NCBI GenBank assembly: GCA_024239075.1
Contig: JANBVI010000026.1
Location: 1 to 64,000 of the forward strand
Reading direction: 5' to 3'
Source: Fischerella sp. CENA71
GTDB lineage: Bacteria > Cyanobacteriota > Cyanobacteriia > Cyanobacteriales > Nostocaceae
Length of the DNA: 64,000 nt
A program made the position numbers and the translations under genes. Numbering within the stretch: the first letter of the stretch is position 1; each line of letters begins with the position of its first letter. Positions 53,626 to 62,580 of this stretch are shown piece by piece. The notes beneath the pieces are model-generated. The model saw only the letters and a program-made list of their open reading frames with translations. It was not told the DNA's origin and did no database searches.

Positions 53626-53823
53626 ATGCTAGTAATTTTAATGGAGGATCAGATCCTTGCCCCTCAGCAAGTTTGTCAATCTTGTCTACTAGCTGATAGT
53701 AGTGGTCAACCCCGTTGGCGTCAAGGTCAACTACGCTGCGGTCATATAATCAGCAAAATCACTGACTGTCAACCAGATCAGTACGAGTGTATGATGGGTT
53801 TCCGCATTGCTAACATAGAATGA
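53626..53823 (+). CDS. Small conserved cysteine-containing protein
   Basis: The 65-residue protein reads QQVCQSCLLADSSGQPRWRQ, then GQLRCGHIISKITDCQPDQY, with a CxxC pair and two more cysteines that could bind metal. The start at 53626 is supported by AAGGAGG 6 bases upstream; an internal ATG at 53641 is weaker. It lies 88 bp upstream of the Tic20-like gene on the same strand and could be co-transcribed. Function unknown. Confidence 0.65.
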   Translation: MLVILMEDQILAPQQVCQSCLLADSSGQPRWRQGQLRCGHIISKITDCQPDQYECMMGFRIANIE

Positions 53824-53911
53824 AGCATATCTGTGAGAAATAATAAATAACTTAACTGCGTTATTCTAGGGTCAGGTGACTATTGGATTTTCATCTTAGG
53901 AGAGCGCAGTT

Positions 53912-54391
53912 ATGAGTTGGCGTGGTTCTACAACCATTCAAGACAGGATTTTTGCTTGCTTGCCTTATTTGCTTCCTATTATTGAAGTATTTGCTTATGG
54001 AAGATTTTTTCTGGCACAGTTTCCACCTGTGCAAGTGTTGTTTCTGCCGTTGGTGCCGTTATTGCAAATTTACTACGGCGTCCGTTATGCTGGATTGATT
54101 ATTTTCTTTGCTTTATTTATTTTTGTAGTCCGAAACGAAAAAATCAGTCATTTTATTCGTTTCAACACTATGCAGGCGATTCTTTTGGACATTGTAGTTT
54201 TCTTGTTTGGTATCCTAACTGATATTGTGGGACTGCTTCCATCTGGAGGTTTTGCAATCCAAACGCTATATACTACAATTTTTCTAGGGATAGTGGCAGC
54301 ATCTGTATATTCTATAATCCAGTCGCTGTTAGGGCGTTATGCAGAAATTCCTGCTATTTCCAATGCAGTATACATGCAATTGCCACGCTAG
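53912..54391 (+). CDS. Tic20-family membrane protein
   Basis: The 159-residue protein with four predicted membrane helices has the Tic20/YCF60 features: RIFACLPYLLPIIEVFAYGR, FVVRNEKISHFIRFNTMQAI and GGFAIQTLYTTIFLGIVA. The family includes the chloroplast import translocon subunit Tic20. In bacteria it has no assigned role. RBS AGGAGAG is upstream. Confidence 0.85.
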   Translation: MSWRGSTTIQDRIFACLPYLLPIIEVFAYGRFFLAQFPPVQVLFLPLVPLLQIYYGVRYAGLIIFFALFIFVVRNEKISHFIRFNTMQAILLDIVVFLFGILTDIVGLLPSGGFAIQTLYTTIFLGIVAASVYSIIQSLLGRYAEIPAISNAVYMQLPR

Positions 54392-54394
54392 CAA

Positions 54395-55168
54395 TCAATT
54401 ACTTACTACTGTGTTTTCCAGGCGACCAATACCTTCAATTTCTATACGGACGCGATCGCCTATTTTTAGAGGTCCGACTCCCACAGGCGTACCTGTCAGT
54501 ATAATATCCCCCGGTAATAGTGTCATAATCTGACTGATATAAGACACAAGGTAATCTGGGGGAAAAACCATTTGGTCGATAGTTGCAGATTGTACAGGAG
54601 CAGGCTCTTCATTCAAGAAAGTCTGTAGTCTGGCTCCTGGGCTTAATTCCCGGACAACCCAAGGACCAAGGGGACAAAACGTATCAAAGCCTTTTGCTCG
54701 CGTCCATTGACTATCTTTTCTTTGTAAGTCTCGCGCCGTTACATCATTAGCGATCGTATAGCCCCAAATTTTCGTTTGGGCTTCTTGGGTTGTGCAATTA
54801 AAAGCGCGATCGCCAATTACCAATGCTAATTCTCCTTCATAGTCTACTCGTTGTGACTGGGGTGGATACTGAATTTTTGCTAGCGAAGCAATCACAGATG
54901 TGGGCGGTTTGAAAAAAATCAGTGGTTCAGCAGGGACATCAGTTCCCATTTCCGCCGCATGTTCCGCATAATTTTTGCCGACAGCCACGATCTTTGAAGG
55001 CGCACAGGGAGCCAAAATTTCGTAGTCATCTGGTTCTAATATTAAATCCGTGGGTTGACCTTGTAACCAGGGGGGAGCATCCAGCACCTGTACTTTCATG
55101 GAAAGTTGTAGCAAACCATAATAAATTTGCCCTTCTGGATTCTGAACTCGCACAAAGCGCTGCGCCAT
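54395..55168 (-). CDS. Fumarylacetoacetate hydrolase-family protein
   Basis: The 257-residue protein has the FAH fold: VGKNYAEHAAEMG, IFFKPPTSVI, the metal-binding YEGELALVIG, DVTARDLQRKDSQWTRAKGF, GDIILTGTPVGVGPLKIGD. In this family the two glutamates near 110 and the late Asp bind Mg2+. The likely reaction is hydrolysis or isomerisation of a ring-cleavage diketo-acid; the exact substrate is not predictable. It is convergent with the Tic20-like gene. Confidence 0.9.
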   Translation of the reverse strand: MAQRFVRVQNPEGQIYYGLLQLSMKVQVLDAPPWLQGQPTDLILEPDDYEILAPCAPSKIVAVGKNYAEHAAEMGTDVPAEPLIFFKPPTSVIASLAKIQYPPQSQRVDYEGELALVIGDRAFNCTTQEAQTKIWGYTIANDVTARDLQRKDSQWTRAKGFDTFCPLGPWVVRELSPGARLQTFLNEEPAPVQSATIDQMVFPPDYLVSYISQIMTLLPGDIILTGTPVGVGPLKIGDRVRIEIEGIGRLENTVVSN

Positions 55169-55560
55169 AACTTTGATAAATACCTCTGTTTTTAATCAAA
55201 TCGCTTCTGAAGTCAATTGTCTACAGTCCAAAGTCTATAAACTAATGACTAATTCCCGGAAAATGGCGCACCCTAGCGGGAAGCCGAAGAAGGTAGCTCT
55301 ACAAACTTTTCGCAAAATCTAAAATTGTTATCATTCACCTCCTTGTTGGATCATATTTTAATTTCACTCTTAAAAAACGCTACGCTCAAAAATTGTGTCA
55401 AACTCCTAAATATCACAAATTAAGATTTCACACTTTGGCAAATTTCTTGTAAGATCGTAATTCCTTGTTGCTGTATGTAAAGTTAGTTTACTTGTATAAC
55501 ATATTACTGTTACTGCTTGTTGACATCAGCAGCCACATAGTCCAAAAGGAGATTAGAACC
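55169..55560. other. Intergenic stretch upstream of rpsF
   Basis: No gene. Contains GGCGCACCCTAGCGGGAAGC at 55265-55284, which looks like a dispersed repeat. AAAGGAG near 55543-55549 is the rpsF ribosome site. A frame open from 55465 has no ribosome site and is not used. Confidence 0.5.
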
Positions 55561-55881
55561 ATGCAAACAGTTTACGAAACAATGTACATCTTGCGTCCTG
55601 ACTTAGGTGATGAGCAAGTAGAACAAATTATTGCTAAGTATGAGAACTTGCTACGGGAACAAGGTGCTGACAAAATTCAAAGTCAAAATCGAGGTAAGCG
55701 CCGTTTAGCTTATGAAATTCAAAGACAAAGAGATGGTATATATATCCAACTTAACTACACTGGCCCTGGGAAAATGATTGCTGTGTTGGAACGCGCTATG
55801 CGTCTGAGCGAGGAAGTCATTCGCTACCTAACACTCAACCAACAGGTAGAAGAGCCAAAAGCTTCTACAGAAGCAGCATAG
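55561..55881 (+). CDS. rpsF: Ribosomal protein bS6
   Basis: The 106-residue protein of the 30S platform, partner of bS18. [40 protein letters not shown] and [17 protein letters not shown] are typical. Start 55561 is fixed by AAAGGAG at the proper distance. In cyanobacteria rpsF usually stands alone, as here. Confidence 0.97.
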   Translation: MQTVYETMYILRPDLGDEQVEQIIAKYENLLREQGADKIQSQNRGKRRLAYEIQRQRDGIYIQLNYTGPGKMIAVLERAMRLSEEVIRYLTLNQQVEEPKASTEAA

Positions 55882-55895
55882 GTAGTTAGTGGTTA

Positions 55896-55923
55896 GTAGG
55901 GGCGCAAGGCTTTGCGCTCCTAC
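55896..55923. repeat. Palindrome after rpsF
   Basis: GTAGGGGCGCAA (55896-55907) pairs with TTGCGCTCCTAC (55912-55923), one G-U, loop GGCT. No T-run follows, so termination is doubtful. It resembles the palindrome at 53205-53222 and belongs to a dispersed repeat family. Confidence 0.7.
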
Positions 55924-56144
55924 AGTAGTTATTGATTAATAAATTATTTATTTGCTAAAACCCACTAACAACTAAGAACCAATAATTTATATTTTAAGAA
56001 AGTAAAAAAAAAATTCGTTTTCCTACTTGCCGAATTCTCCGGGAATGCTAAATTAACTAGTACTTGGAAGTATGAGCCAAAAGCAGTACAACCGCGTTTA
56101 TACCTAATAAGGGGAAAGATTATTCACCGGAGATAGTTGCCACT

Positions 56145-56705
56145 GTGAGCCAAACTGATAACTCCAATATTCAAGCTCTCTCTACAGAAGTATCGAAGTT
56201 GCGTCAAGAATTGCAACTTCGTGATCAATTAGTGCAACAGCTGTCTCAAGAACTGTTCCGACTGGTGAAGGGTAATGCTAATTTTATGCCCCAGCCAGAA
56301 ATGTCTGAGCGTTATCAAAGTCAGCTTCAAGCTTTGCGAGAACAACTGCAAGCAGTTGAACAACAAGTCGCTTTTTATCAAGAACAAATTTCAAATCGAG
56401 ATACTGAAATCTATCAGTTGCGTCAATCTGTGCAAGAACTAAGCGATCGCAGTCGAATGCTAGAGCAAGTAGTACAGGAACTACCACAAATTTATCGTCG
56501 TAAGTTTGAGGAGCGTATGACTCCGGTTAGAGAAAAAGTTGCAATGCTACAACGAGAAAATCGTCAGTTACAAGCAGAACTGCAAAGTGTGAGTTATCGT
56601 TTAGCTCAGAAAACTCGTACGACTTCTCACAGTGCGATTGATTTACCAAATTTTCCACCCATGGCATCTGATGCAAGTAATATTTCTACTGTGCAGAATG
56701 CTTAA
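56145..56705 (+). CDS. Coiled-coil protein, unknown function
   Basis: The 186-residue protein begins with GTG (MSQTDNSNIQALSTEVSKLR) and is one long coiled coil from about 10 to 165, rich in Gln, Glu, Leu and Arg. There is no membrane segment. It is intact and conserved-looking. Function not recognised; it may be a structural or cell-shape protein. Confidence 0.7.
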   Translation: MSQTDNSNIQALSTEVSKLRQELQLRDQLVQQLSQELFRLVKGNANFMPQPEMSERYQSQLQALREQLQAVEQQVAFYQEQISNRDTEIYQLRQSVQELSDRSRMLEQVVQELPQIYRRKFEERMTPVREKVAMLQRENRQLQAELQSVSYRLAQKTRTTSHSAIDLPNFPPMASDASNISTVQNA

Positions 56706-56938
56706 ACTTAAATTTGGCTATGTCAGCATGTGGCATGGCAGTTGCAACTGGTAATGGATTATGCTTACTTTTGGTGGTTCAGTAGTGCTTACTAGCCAAA
56801 ACACCAATTATTTAGAGAATCAACAGCTTTAGCCAAAAAGTTTATAAAAAAATTGTTTCTCACCCTAGCTTGCAAAAGCTAGCACTGCAAAGCCACTGCT
56901 TGACTTAACCATTAGTTTTCAAGTATGGAGTGGGAATT

Positions 56939-57292
56939 TTATCGTACCAGCAAGAAATTACTTTTGTTTACAAAACCCAATATTTCTTCTTGATTGTGAA
57001 CAATTTCAAATACTGAATCGAGTTGAGTCAGTTCTAAAACTAATCTCACAGATGTTTGTACGTTGCACAGTACCAAACGACAACCATTTTGTCGTGCAGC
57101 TTTCAACCCATTAACTAAGGCAACTAAACCAGAACTATCCATAAAATCGACCTCAGCTAAATCTATTACCCAGAGTTGATCACTCTGGGGCAATAATTCA
57201 GTCACCTTTTCACTGAAAGCCACACTACCCTCTAAATCCATACGTCCTTGAGGCTTAAACAAGATGATTTGGCGTTCTGATGTGAGAGTCAT
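56939..57292 (-). CDS. STAS-domain anti-sigma-factor antagonist-like protein
   Basis: The 117-residue single STAS domain: IILFKPQGRMDLEGSVAFSE, WVIDLAEVDFMDSSGLVALV, with conserved Ser54 before Gly55, the residue phosphorylated in SpoIIAA-type proteins. Partner kinase and phosphatase are not adjacent. In Nostoc a STAS partner-switching system (HmpU/V/W) regulates hormogonia; a link is possible but not shown. Confidence 0.85.
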   Translation of the reverse strand: MTLTSERQIILFKPQGRMDLEGSVAFSEKVTELLPQSDQLWVIDLAEVDFMDSSGLVALVNGLKAARQNGCRLVLCNVQTSVRLVLELTQLDSVFEIVHNQEEILGFVNKSNFLLVR

Positions 57293-57877
57293 AAATCTTT
57301 ACTAGGTTATTGAATCAATCAAAAAAACAAAAAAACAGGCATAAAAACTGCTTTGTTTACAACCGTAATAATACTGCTTTCCTTACAAATTTGGTAGCTT
57401 TATAATATTACGGTTGAGACGAATAATTTCAGTATTGATGCCGTATAATTTATTTTAATCCTTCCTCAATATAGGCATAAGGCTCTAAGAATTTTTGTAA
57501 TACATGTACTTTTTACAAAATTTTTATAAATATCTAGGAAATTTATAAATTTTTCATAAAAAATCTGGCTTGATTTCTGTAAATGTACTGATGTTATTGA
57601 ACTCAATGTACCGAAATAGTGGCTATTTTGTCAAACTTGACACTAAGTATAGTATTGATAAAAATTTTTTTCCTGGCAATCCCACTAAAATAATGAGTAA
57701 AAGCATCCTCTAAATGAAATTTAGGGATCTCCCTGGCTCAAAGGAATTGATCAGTTTGATGAAGTTTATAAGTACTTAAGTGTGATTTATGTGTGTTTCC
57801 AAGACTCGATTGACACACTAAAAGAAGACAAGACAAGATATAGTAAAAGTAAACATTTGTAAAGGCTGCGGTGCTGA
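57293..57877. other. Intergenic stretch upstream of the DedA gene
   Basis: No gene. TTGACACTAAGTATAGTATT near 57637 looks promoter-like but spacing to a -10 box is poor. AT-rich elsewhere. Confidence 0.4.
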
Positions 57878-58507
57878 ATGTCTTTGGAATTTATCTCATT
57901 AGAAAATATCCAAAGGATTGCCCATGATTATGGATACTGGGCAATTTTTTTCGGAATATTGTTAGAGAACTTGGGCATTCCCATTCCTGGTGAAACCGTA
58001 ACTCTAGTCGGTGGGTTCCTAGCTGGTAGTCATGAATTAAATTACTGGCTAGTTCTAGGTGATGCTGTTGCGGGAGCCGCGATTGGTGGTATTTGCGGTT
58101 ATTGGGTTGGTAGAACTGGGGGCTGGCCAATGCTAGTGCGACTCGGCAGCCTGTTTAGATTTTCAGAAACCAGACTGTTGACTATAAAAGAGCAATTTAG
58201 TGAAAATGCAGCAAAAGCAGTTTTCTTTGGGCGTTTCTTAGCCTTATTGAGAATTTTTGCTGCACCCATGGCTGGTATAGCCGGAATGCCTTTTGGAAAA
58301 TTCTGCTTTTATAACATCATCGGGGCGACTGCCTGGGGTGGGGTGATGGTGACACTAGCATTTTTTGCTGGTACTGTTGTTTCTCTAGAACAGTTGGTTG
58401 CTTGGGTGAGTAAATTTGCGATCGCTGCCCTATTAATTCTTGCAGCCTTTATCATTATTCCCCTGTGGCTAGAAGCTAGGCAACAGAGAATAGAGACTGG
58501 AGACTAG
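57878..58507 (+). CDS. DedA-family membrane protein
   Basis: The 209-residue polytopic protein has ENLGIPIPGET, GGWPMLVRLGSLFRFSE and the DedA signature FFGRFLALLRIFAAPMAGIA. DedA proteins are linked to undecaprenyl phosphate or phospholipid flipping and envelope homeostasis. The GTG/ATG region at 57878 reads ATGTCTTTGG. Intact. Confidence 0.9.
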   Translation: MSLEFISLENIQRIAHDYGYWAIFFGILLENLGIPIPGETVTLVGGFLAGSHELNYWLVLGDAVAGAAIGGICGYWVGRTGGWPMLVRLGSLFRFSETRLLTIKEQFSENAAKAVFFGRFLALLRIFAAPMAGIAGMPFGKFCFYNIIGATAWGGVMVTLAFFAGTVVSLEQLVAWVSKFAIAALLILAAFIIIPLWLEARQQRIETGD

Positions 58508-58560
58508 GAGGACACGGGGACACGAAGACACGGAGGACAAGGGAGACAAGGGAGAATATT
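58508..58560. repeat. GACACGGGG-type short repeat
   Basis: GGAGGACACGGGGACACGAA and following units are the same type as the insertions in ppc and tilS. Located between the DedA and argG stops. Confidence 0.8.
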
Positions 58561-58624
58561 TTTGGTAGATTCTCCGCGTCACTTACTCTCTGCGTCACCG
58601 GGTCTTCTCCCAATCCCCGATACC

Positions 58625-59827
58625 CTATCCCCTACCGTGCTGCGCCCAAATCCGAGTCGGCAAACCCCAAACATAAATAAAACCTTCGGCTGCCTTATGA
58701 TCAAATTTGTCATCGGCTCCATAGGTTGCCAAGTCAGGAGTATACAAAGAGTTTTCGGAATGACGCCCAACAATAGTAGCGTTACCCTTAAATAGCTTGA
58801 CTCGAACTGTTCCCGATACTTGCTCTTGTGTTTTTTGAATAAAAGCATCTAGGGCTGCTTTCAGGGGACTGTACCACAAGCCGTTGTAAATCATTTGGCT
58901 GTAAGTTTCTTCAATACCCCGTTTGTAATGGGTAACATCTGCCGTCAGAGTCAAACTTTCTAAATCGCGATGGGCTTGAATTAACACTACCATTGCGGGA
59001 GATTCATAGATTTCTCGCGATTTAATTCCTACCAAGCGATTTTCAATCATATCGATGCGGCCAACACCGTGATTTCCTGCAATTTGGTTGAGTTGTTCAA
59101 TTAATTCAATTGGTCTTTTTGTTTCACCGTTGAGGCTGGTAGGAATACCTCTGATAAAACCTATTTCAATGTATTCTGGCTCGTTGGGAGTGTCAGCGAT
59201 CGCCTTTGTTAATAAATAAATTTCTTCTGGTGGTTCCACTGTAGGGTCTTCCAGGATTCCGGCTTCGATACTCCGACCAAGGAAATTGCGGTCAATACTG
59301 TAAGGAGAAGACTTTTTCACGGGTGCAGGAATGCCAAAGTTTTCTCCGTAAGCAATGGTTTCCTCACGACTCATACCCCATTCCCGTGCTGGTGCGAGAA
59401 TTTTGAGGTTGGGGTTGAGGGCTGCAATCGATACATCAAAACGCACTTGATCGTTACCTTTACCAGTGCAGCCGTGAGCGATCGCATCCGCACCGTATAT
59501 TTCTGCTGTTTCTACTAAAACTTTAGCAATCAACGGACGAGCTAAGGCTGTTGCTAAAGGATAACGATTTTCGTAAAGAGCATTGGCTTGAATGGCAGGA
59601 AATGCATAATCTTTGACAAACGTCTCTTTAACATCTGCCACTAATGACTCACTTGCACCTGATTTCAGGGCTTTTTCTCGGACTGGTTCTAATTCATCTC
59701 CCTGTCCCAAGTCTGCTGCTAGGGCAATGACTTCTTCTACACCCCACTCATGCTTGAGGTAGGGAATGCACACCGATGTATCTACTCCCCCAGAATATGC
59801 CAGGACAACCTTTTTGGCGCGACTCAT
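58625..59827 (-). CDS. argG: Argininosuccinate synthase
   Basis: The 400-residue enzyme condenses citrulline and aspartate. The ATP pyrophosphatase loop [10 protein letters not shown] (10-19), [30 protein letters not shown] and [20 protein letters not shown] are all present. Full length. Confidence 0.98.
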   Translation of the reverse strand: MSRAKKVVLAYSGGVDTSVCIPYLKHEWGVEEVIALAADLGQGDELEPVREKALKSGASESLVADVKETFVKDYAFPAIQANALYENRYPLATALARPLIAKVLVETAEIYGADAIAHGCTGKGNDQVRFDVSIAALNPNLKILAPAREWGMSREETIAYGENFGIPAPVKKSSPYSIDRNFLGRSIEAGILEDPTVEPPEEIYLLTKAIADTPNEPEYIEIGFIRGIPTSLNGETKRPIELIEQLNQIAGNHGVGRIDMIENRLVGIKSREIYESPAMVVLIQAHRDLESLTLTADVTHYKRGIEETYSQMIYNGLWYSPLKAALDAFIQKTQEQVSGTVRVKLFKGNATIVGRHSENSLYTPDLATYGADDKFDHKAAEGFIYVWGLPTRIWAQHGRG

Positions 59828-59947
59828 TAGCTTCTCCAGTCAAAAAACAAAGAATCGAGTCAATATTATATCCAAATAAGCCTTGCATATTTTGTTCATT
59901 CAAATATATTAGGTAGCAAATTATCCCAAAACCTATATAACAAAGTT

Positions 59948-60119
59948 GTCCAATCCAAATCTAAAATTATATTACCCACTCCAGGGTATACGCGATGAAA
60001 AGTTTTCCAATCCAAAATCTATAGACGTAGGAAGTGTGGCTTCTCGTTCACGTAGTGTTTCCCGCAGGGGTAGAGTAATCCAAAATCCAATATCATGTTA
60101 CCCACTCCGGGGTATACGC
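59948..60119. repeat. Duplicated 3' gene end with an intervening dispersed repeat
   Basis: The stretch AATCCAAATCTAAAATTATA plus TTACCCACTCCAGGGTATAC (59948-59993) is repeated with few changes at 60075-60119, where it encodes the last residues and stop of the DUF2993 gene. Between them is TAGTGTTTCCCGCAGGGGTA, a common cyanobacterial dispersed repeat. Confidence 0.8.
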
Positions 60120-60934
60120 TCAATCTCCGCATATCCACTGAAAATTAATCGTTTTCCCTCGGTTTCTAATCGATTCAGTCGCATTTTGACTCCATCTAAG
60201 TCAAAGCGATCCAAATCAACCATGTTATCCAGAATTTCTACCAACGCCAGACTCAAGTTTTGCGAGAGTTCCCGTTGTGGTTCTGGTACTTGTTCGAGAT
60301 CAATTCCTTGATTGGTAAAAGAAATACGCCGTCGTCGTTCAATACTCACAGCTACAGTCATATTAATTGGCACAAGTTCACCATTGTCTAAATCCGCTTT
60401 TGCCAAAATTCGCAGCCGATTTTCCGTCAATAGTTCTACTTGCACGTCAATAAAGGAGACTGGCTTTCCACCAGATAATGCAGTCAAAGCAGGTAGAGAT
60501 TGATTCAACAGTCGCTTTGTAACTAATTCTGCTTTAAATGCTTGGTTAATACCTGCTTCTGTCAATACAACTTGAGCGATCGCCTGGGTGGGTTGCTTGA
60601 GACTTAGTTTGCCACTTAAAACAGAGCTAAAGTCAATAGCAACCGCATCGGTTTCGATAAAAATTTCTTCAGCAGCAAAATCTCTACGGATAACCAAGCC
60701 ACGACCTTTCATTGTGAAGCTATCGATGCTGCCTTGCAATAGCTTGCTAGAAGGGTGACAACGGACAAAGACTTCTACTGACTCGCTTTTGGTGAACAGG
60801 TGGCGAATTGTTTGGGTAGCAACAGTGTTGAGCATCTGTTCTCCCCAGTCTGTGCCTTTTGGATTTGTTAAACCAGTAAGTCCGCCGAACATTTGGGTTG
60901 ATGTCTCTAGAAGTTCTTTGTATTTTTGTAACAA
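60098..60934 (-). CDS. DUF2993 (LmeA-like) protein
   Basis: The 278-residue protein has the DUF2993 pattern: TQTIRHLFTKSESVEVFVRC, IDSFTMKGRGLVIRRDFAAE, VDLDRFDLDGVKMRLNRLET, then GYAEIERIPRSG at the end. No strong signal peptide is visible. Homologues in actinobacteria act in envelope mannan elongation; in cyanobacteria the role is unknown. Stop is in the duplicated 3' segment. Confidence 0.85.
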   Translation of the reverse strand: MLQKYKELLETSTQMFGGLTGLTNPKGTDWGEQMLNTVATQTIRHLFTKSESVEVFVRCHPSSKLLQGSIDSFTMKGRGLVIRRDFAAEEIFIETDAVAIDFSSVLSGKLSLKQPTQAIAQVVLTEAGINQAFKAELVTKRLLNQSLPALTALSGGKPVSFIDVQVELLTENRLRILAKADLDNGELVPINMTVAVSIERRRRISFTNQGIDLEQVPEPQRELSQNLSLALVEILDNMVDLDRFDLDGVKMRLNRLETEGKRLIFSGYAEIERIPRSG

Positions 60935-61019
60935 ATTGTCAAGATAACAGCAACTATCTAGGGATTAGTTGTGTTAATGGTTAAGTGTGGGCGTTGCATA
61001 TTTGTGGAATAATTTTATT

Positions 61020-62297
61020 TTATTCCATCGCTCGAATTAATTTATTTGCTTGTGTTTGCGCCCGTTGCATTGCTTGTTGTAATGGTTGTTGTCCTAGTAA
61101 AGCACTGATAAATTGGTTATCAAAGTTGTTCATAATGGCGGCGGGGTATTTACCTGCTTGCCAAGGCATAGCATAGCTGACTCCTGCGACAAAGGGTGAT
61201 CGCAATGGATCTTTGTCGTAACCCAATTTTTCAGCTACTGATTTACGTGTCGGCAAAGCAAAGCCTGTTGCTGTCCACTTTTCCATACCTTCCTTACCTG
61301 TGAGGTAGGAAATCAACTCCCAAGCTTCGGTTTTGTGTTGTGTTTGTTTGTTCATGACATAGGCAACAGTAAATAACATTGTGCCTTTTTTGTTATTAAT
61401 GATTGGTATTTCTGCGGTAGCAAAATCTAGTTGAGGAAAAGTTTCTTTCAGGTAGTTAATAGCCCAGTTACCTTCAATCACCATTGCGACTTTACCTTGA
61501 CCAAACATTTCATTGCCTGAGTTTGTTCCAACGTCAGATTTTTGAGCGGCGGTATGGTCTTTTTGATACTGGTCTACTACCAACTGTAATCCTTTGATCC
61601 CCGCTTCCGAAGCAAATATGGCATAACCATTTGCATCTACGAGTTGTCCGCCAAAGGCTTTGATTTTATAAGCTTGGCGCGCTAACTCTGGGATGATACC
61701 ATAGCCGTATTGATCAATTTGACTGTCTTGGTTCTGATCTACTGTCAACTTTTTGGAGTAGGTACGCAACTCATCCCATGTTGTGGGAGGACTTGTTAAG
61801 CCTGCGGCAATAAAAGCTTGTTTGTTATAAAAAAGAGTCAAAGTAGAGTAGTCTTTGGGTAAACCATATATATGATTGTCGTACTTAAAACTATTAAGTA
61901 TTGTCTCCTCAAAATCAGCTAGGTCAAATTCCGGGTCAATATAAGCGTCTAATGGCTCTAAAACATTCTGGCTCATTAAGAAAGGAGCCTCAAAAGCATC
62001 CAAGTAAAAGACATCAGGCGCTGCTTCGCCAATCAAGCGCGTTTTAATCACATCCATATATTGATCGGCGATGACCTCATACTTTACCCTGATACCTGGA
62101 TGTTGTGCCTCAAAGTCTTTGAGTACCTGTCTCAATAGTTTTTGCTCAGTGGGATCTGCACCCCAGCCGCTTAGTTTGAGGATGACTGGAGTGGTTGCCG
62201 TGGTAGTGTGGGGCAAGGGCGATCTTTGGCAACCAATCACGCAAAGAGCGATCGCTACCATGAACACCAAAAATTTCCCAAAAATTCTTTTGTTCAC
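61020..62297 (-). CDS. ABC transporter sugar-binding lipoprotein
   Basis: The 425-residue protein has an N-terminal lipoprotein signal with lipobox VIGC, Cys at 23. The mature part is a type-I-sugar SBP (SBP_bac_1): LKLSGWGADPTEQKLLRQVL, DFEAQHPGIRVKYEVI, APDVFYLDAFEAPFL, YGLPKDYSTLTLFYNKQAFI, FGQGKVAMVIEGNWAINYLK. Sugar specificity (maltose, trehalose or glucosylglycerol type) cannot be read. Divergent from the MFS gene; permease and ATPase genes are not in view. Confidence 0.9.
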   Translation of the reverse strand: MNKRIFGKFLVFMVAIALCVIGCQRSPLPHTTTATTPVILKLSGWGADPTEQKLLRQVLKDFEAQHPGIRVKYEVIADQYMDVIKTRLIGEAAPDVFYLDAFEAPFLMSQNVLEPLDAYIDPEFDLADFEETILNSFKYDNHIYGLPKDYSTLTLFYNKQAFIAAGLTSPPTTWDELRTYSKKLTVDQNQDSQIDQYGYGIIPELARQAYKIKAFGGQLVDANGYAIFASEAGIKGLQLVVDQYQKDHTAAQKSDVGTNSGNEMFGQGKVAMVIEGNWAINYLKETFPQLDFATAEIPIINNKKGTMLFTVAYVMNKQTQHKTEAWELISYLTGKEGMEKWTATGFALPTRKSVAEKLGYDKDPLRSPFVAGVSYAMPWQAGKYPAAIMNNFDNQFISALLGQQPLQQAMQRAQTQANKLIRAME

Positions 62298-62580
62298 CGC
62301 ATAATAAACATTCTTCTCATAGCTTCTCTTACTCTGGAATGAATTTTGGAAAAATTAAAATTTTATTAATAAATGCACGGTAGAATAACTAACAATTGAC
62401 ATTCATCCTGAGTTAAGAACATATGTCTCGAAAAATTCATATATTTTAGTTTTTCTAAATTCGAGAAGAGAAAATAAAAACACAAAGCTATTTTCTCGCC
62501 TGAAAAACAAATATAGATAATATCTAATATGTCATAGCAATTAAAAATTAATTAATAACTATTAATTATTGACTCAGTTC

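Noticed and set aside
55896-55923. Rho-independent terminator of rpsF
   Set aside because: The stem is good but there is no T-run after it, and a similar palindrome occurs upstream of glyA, so it is a dispersed repeat.
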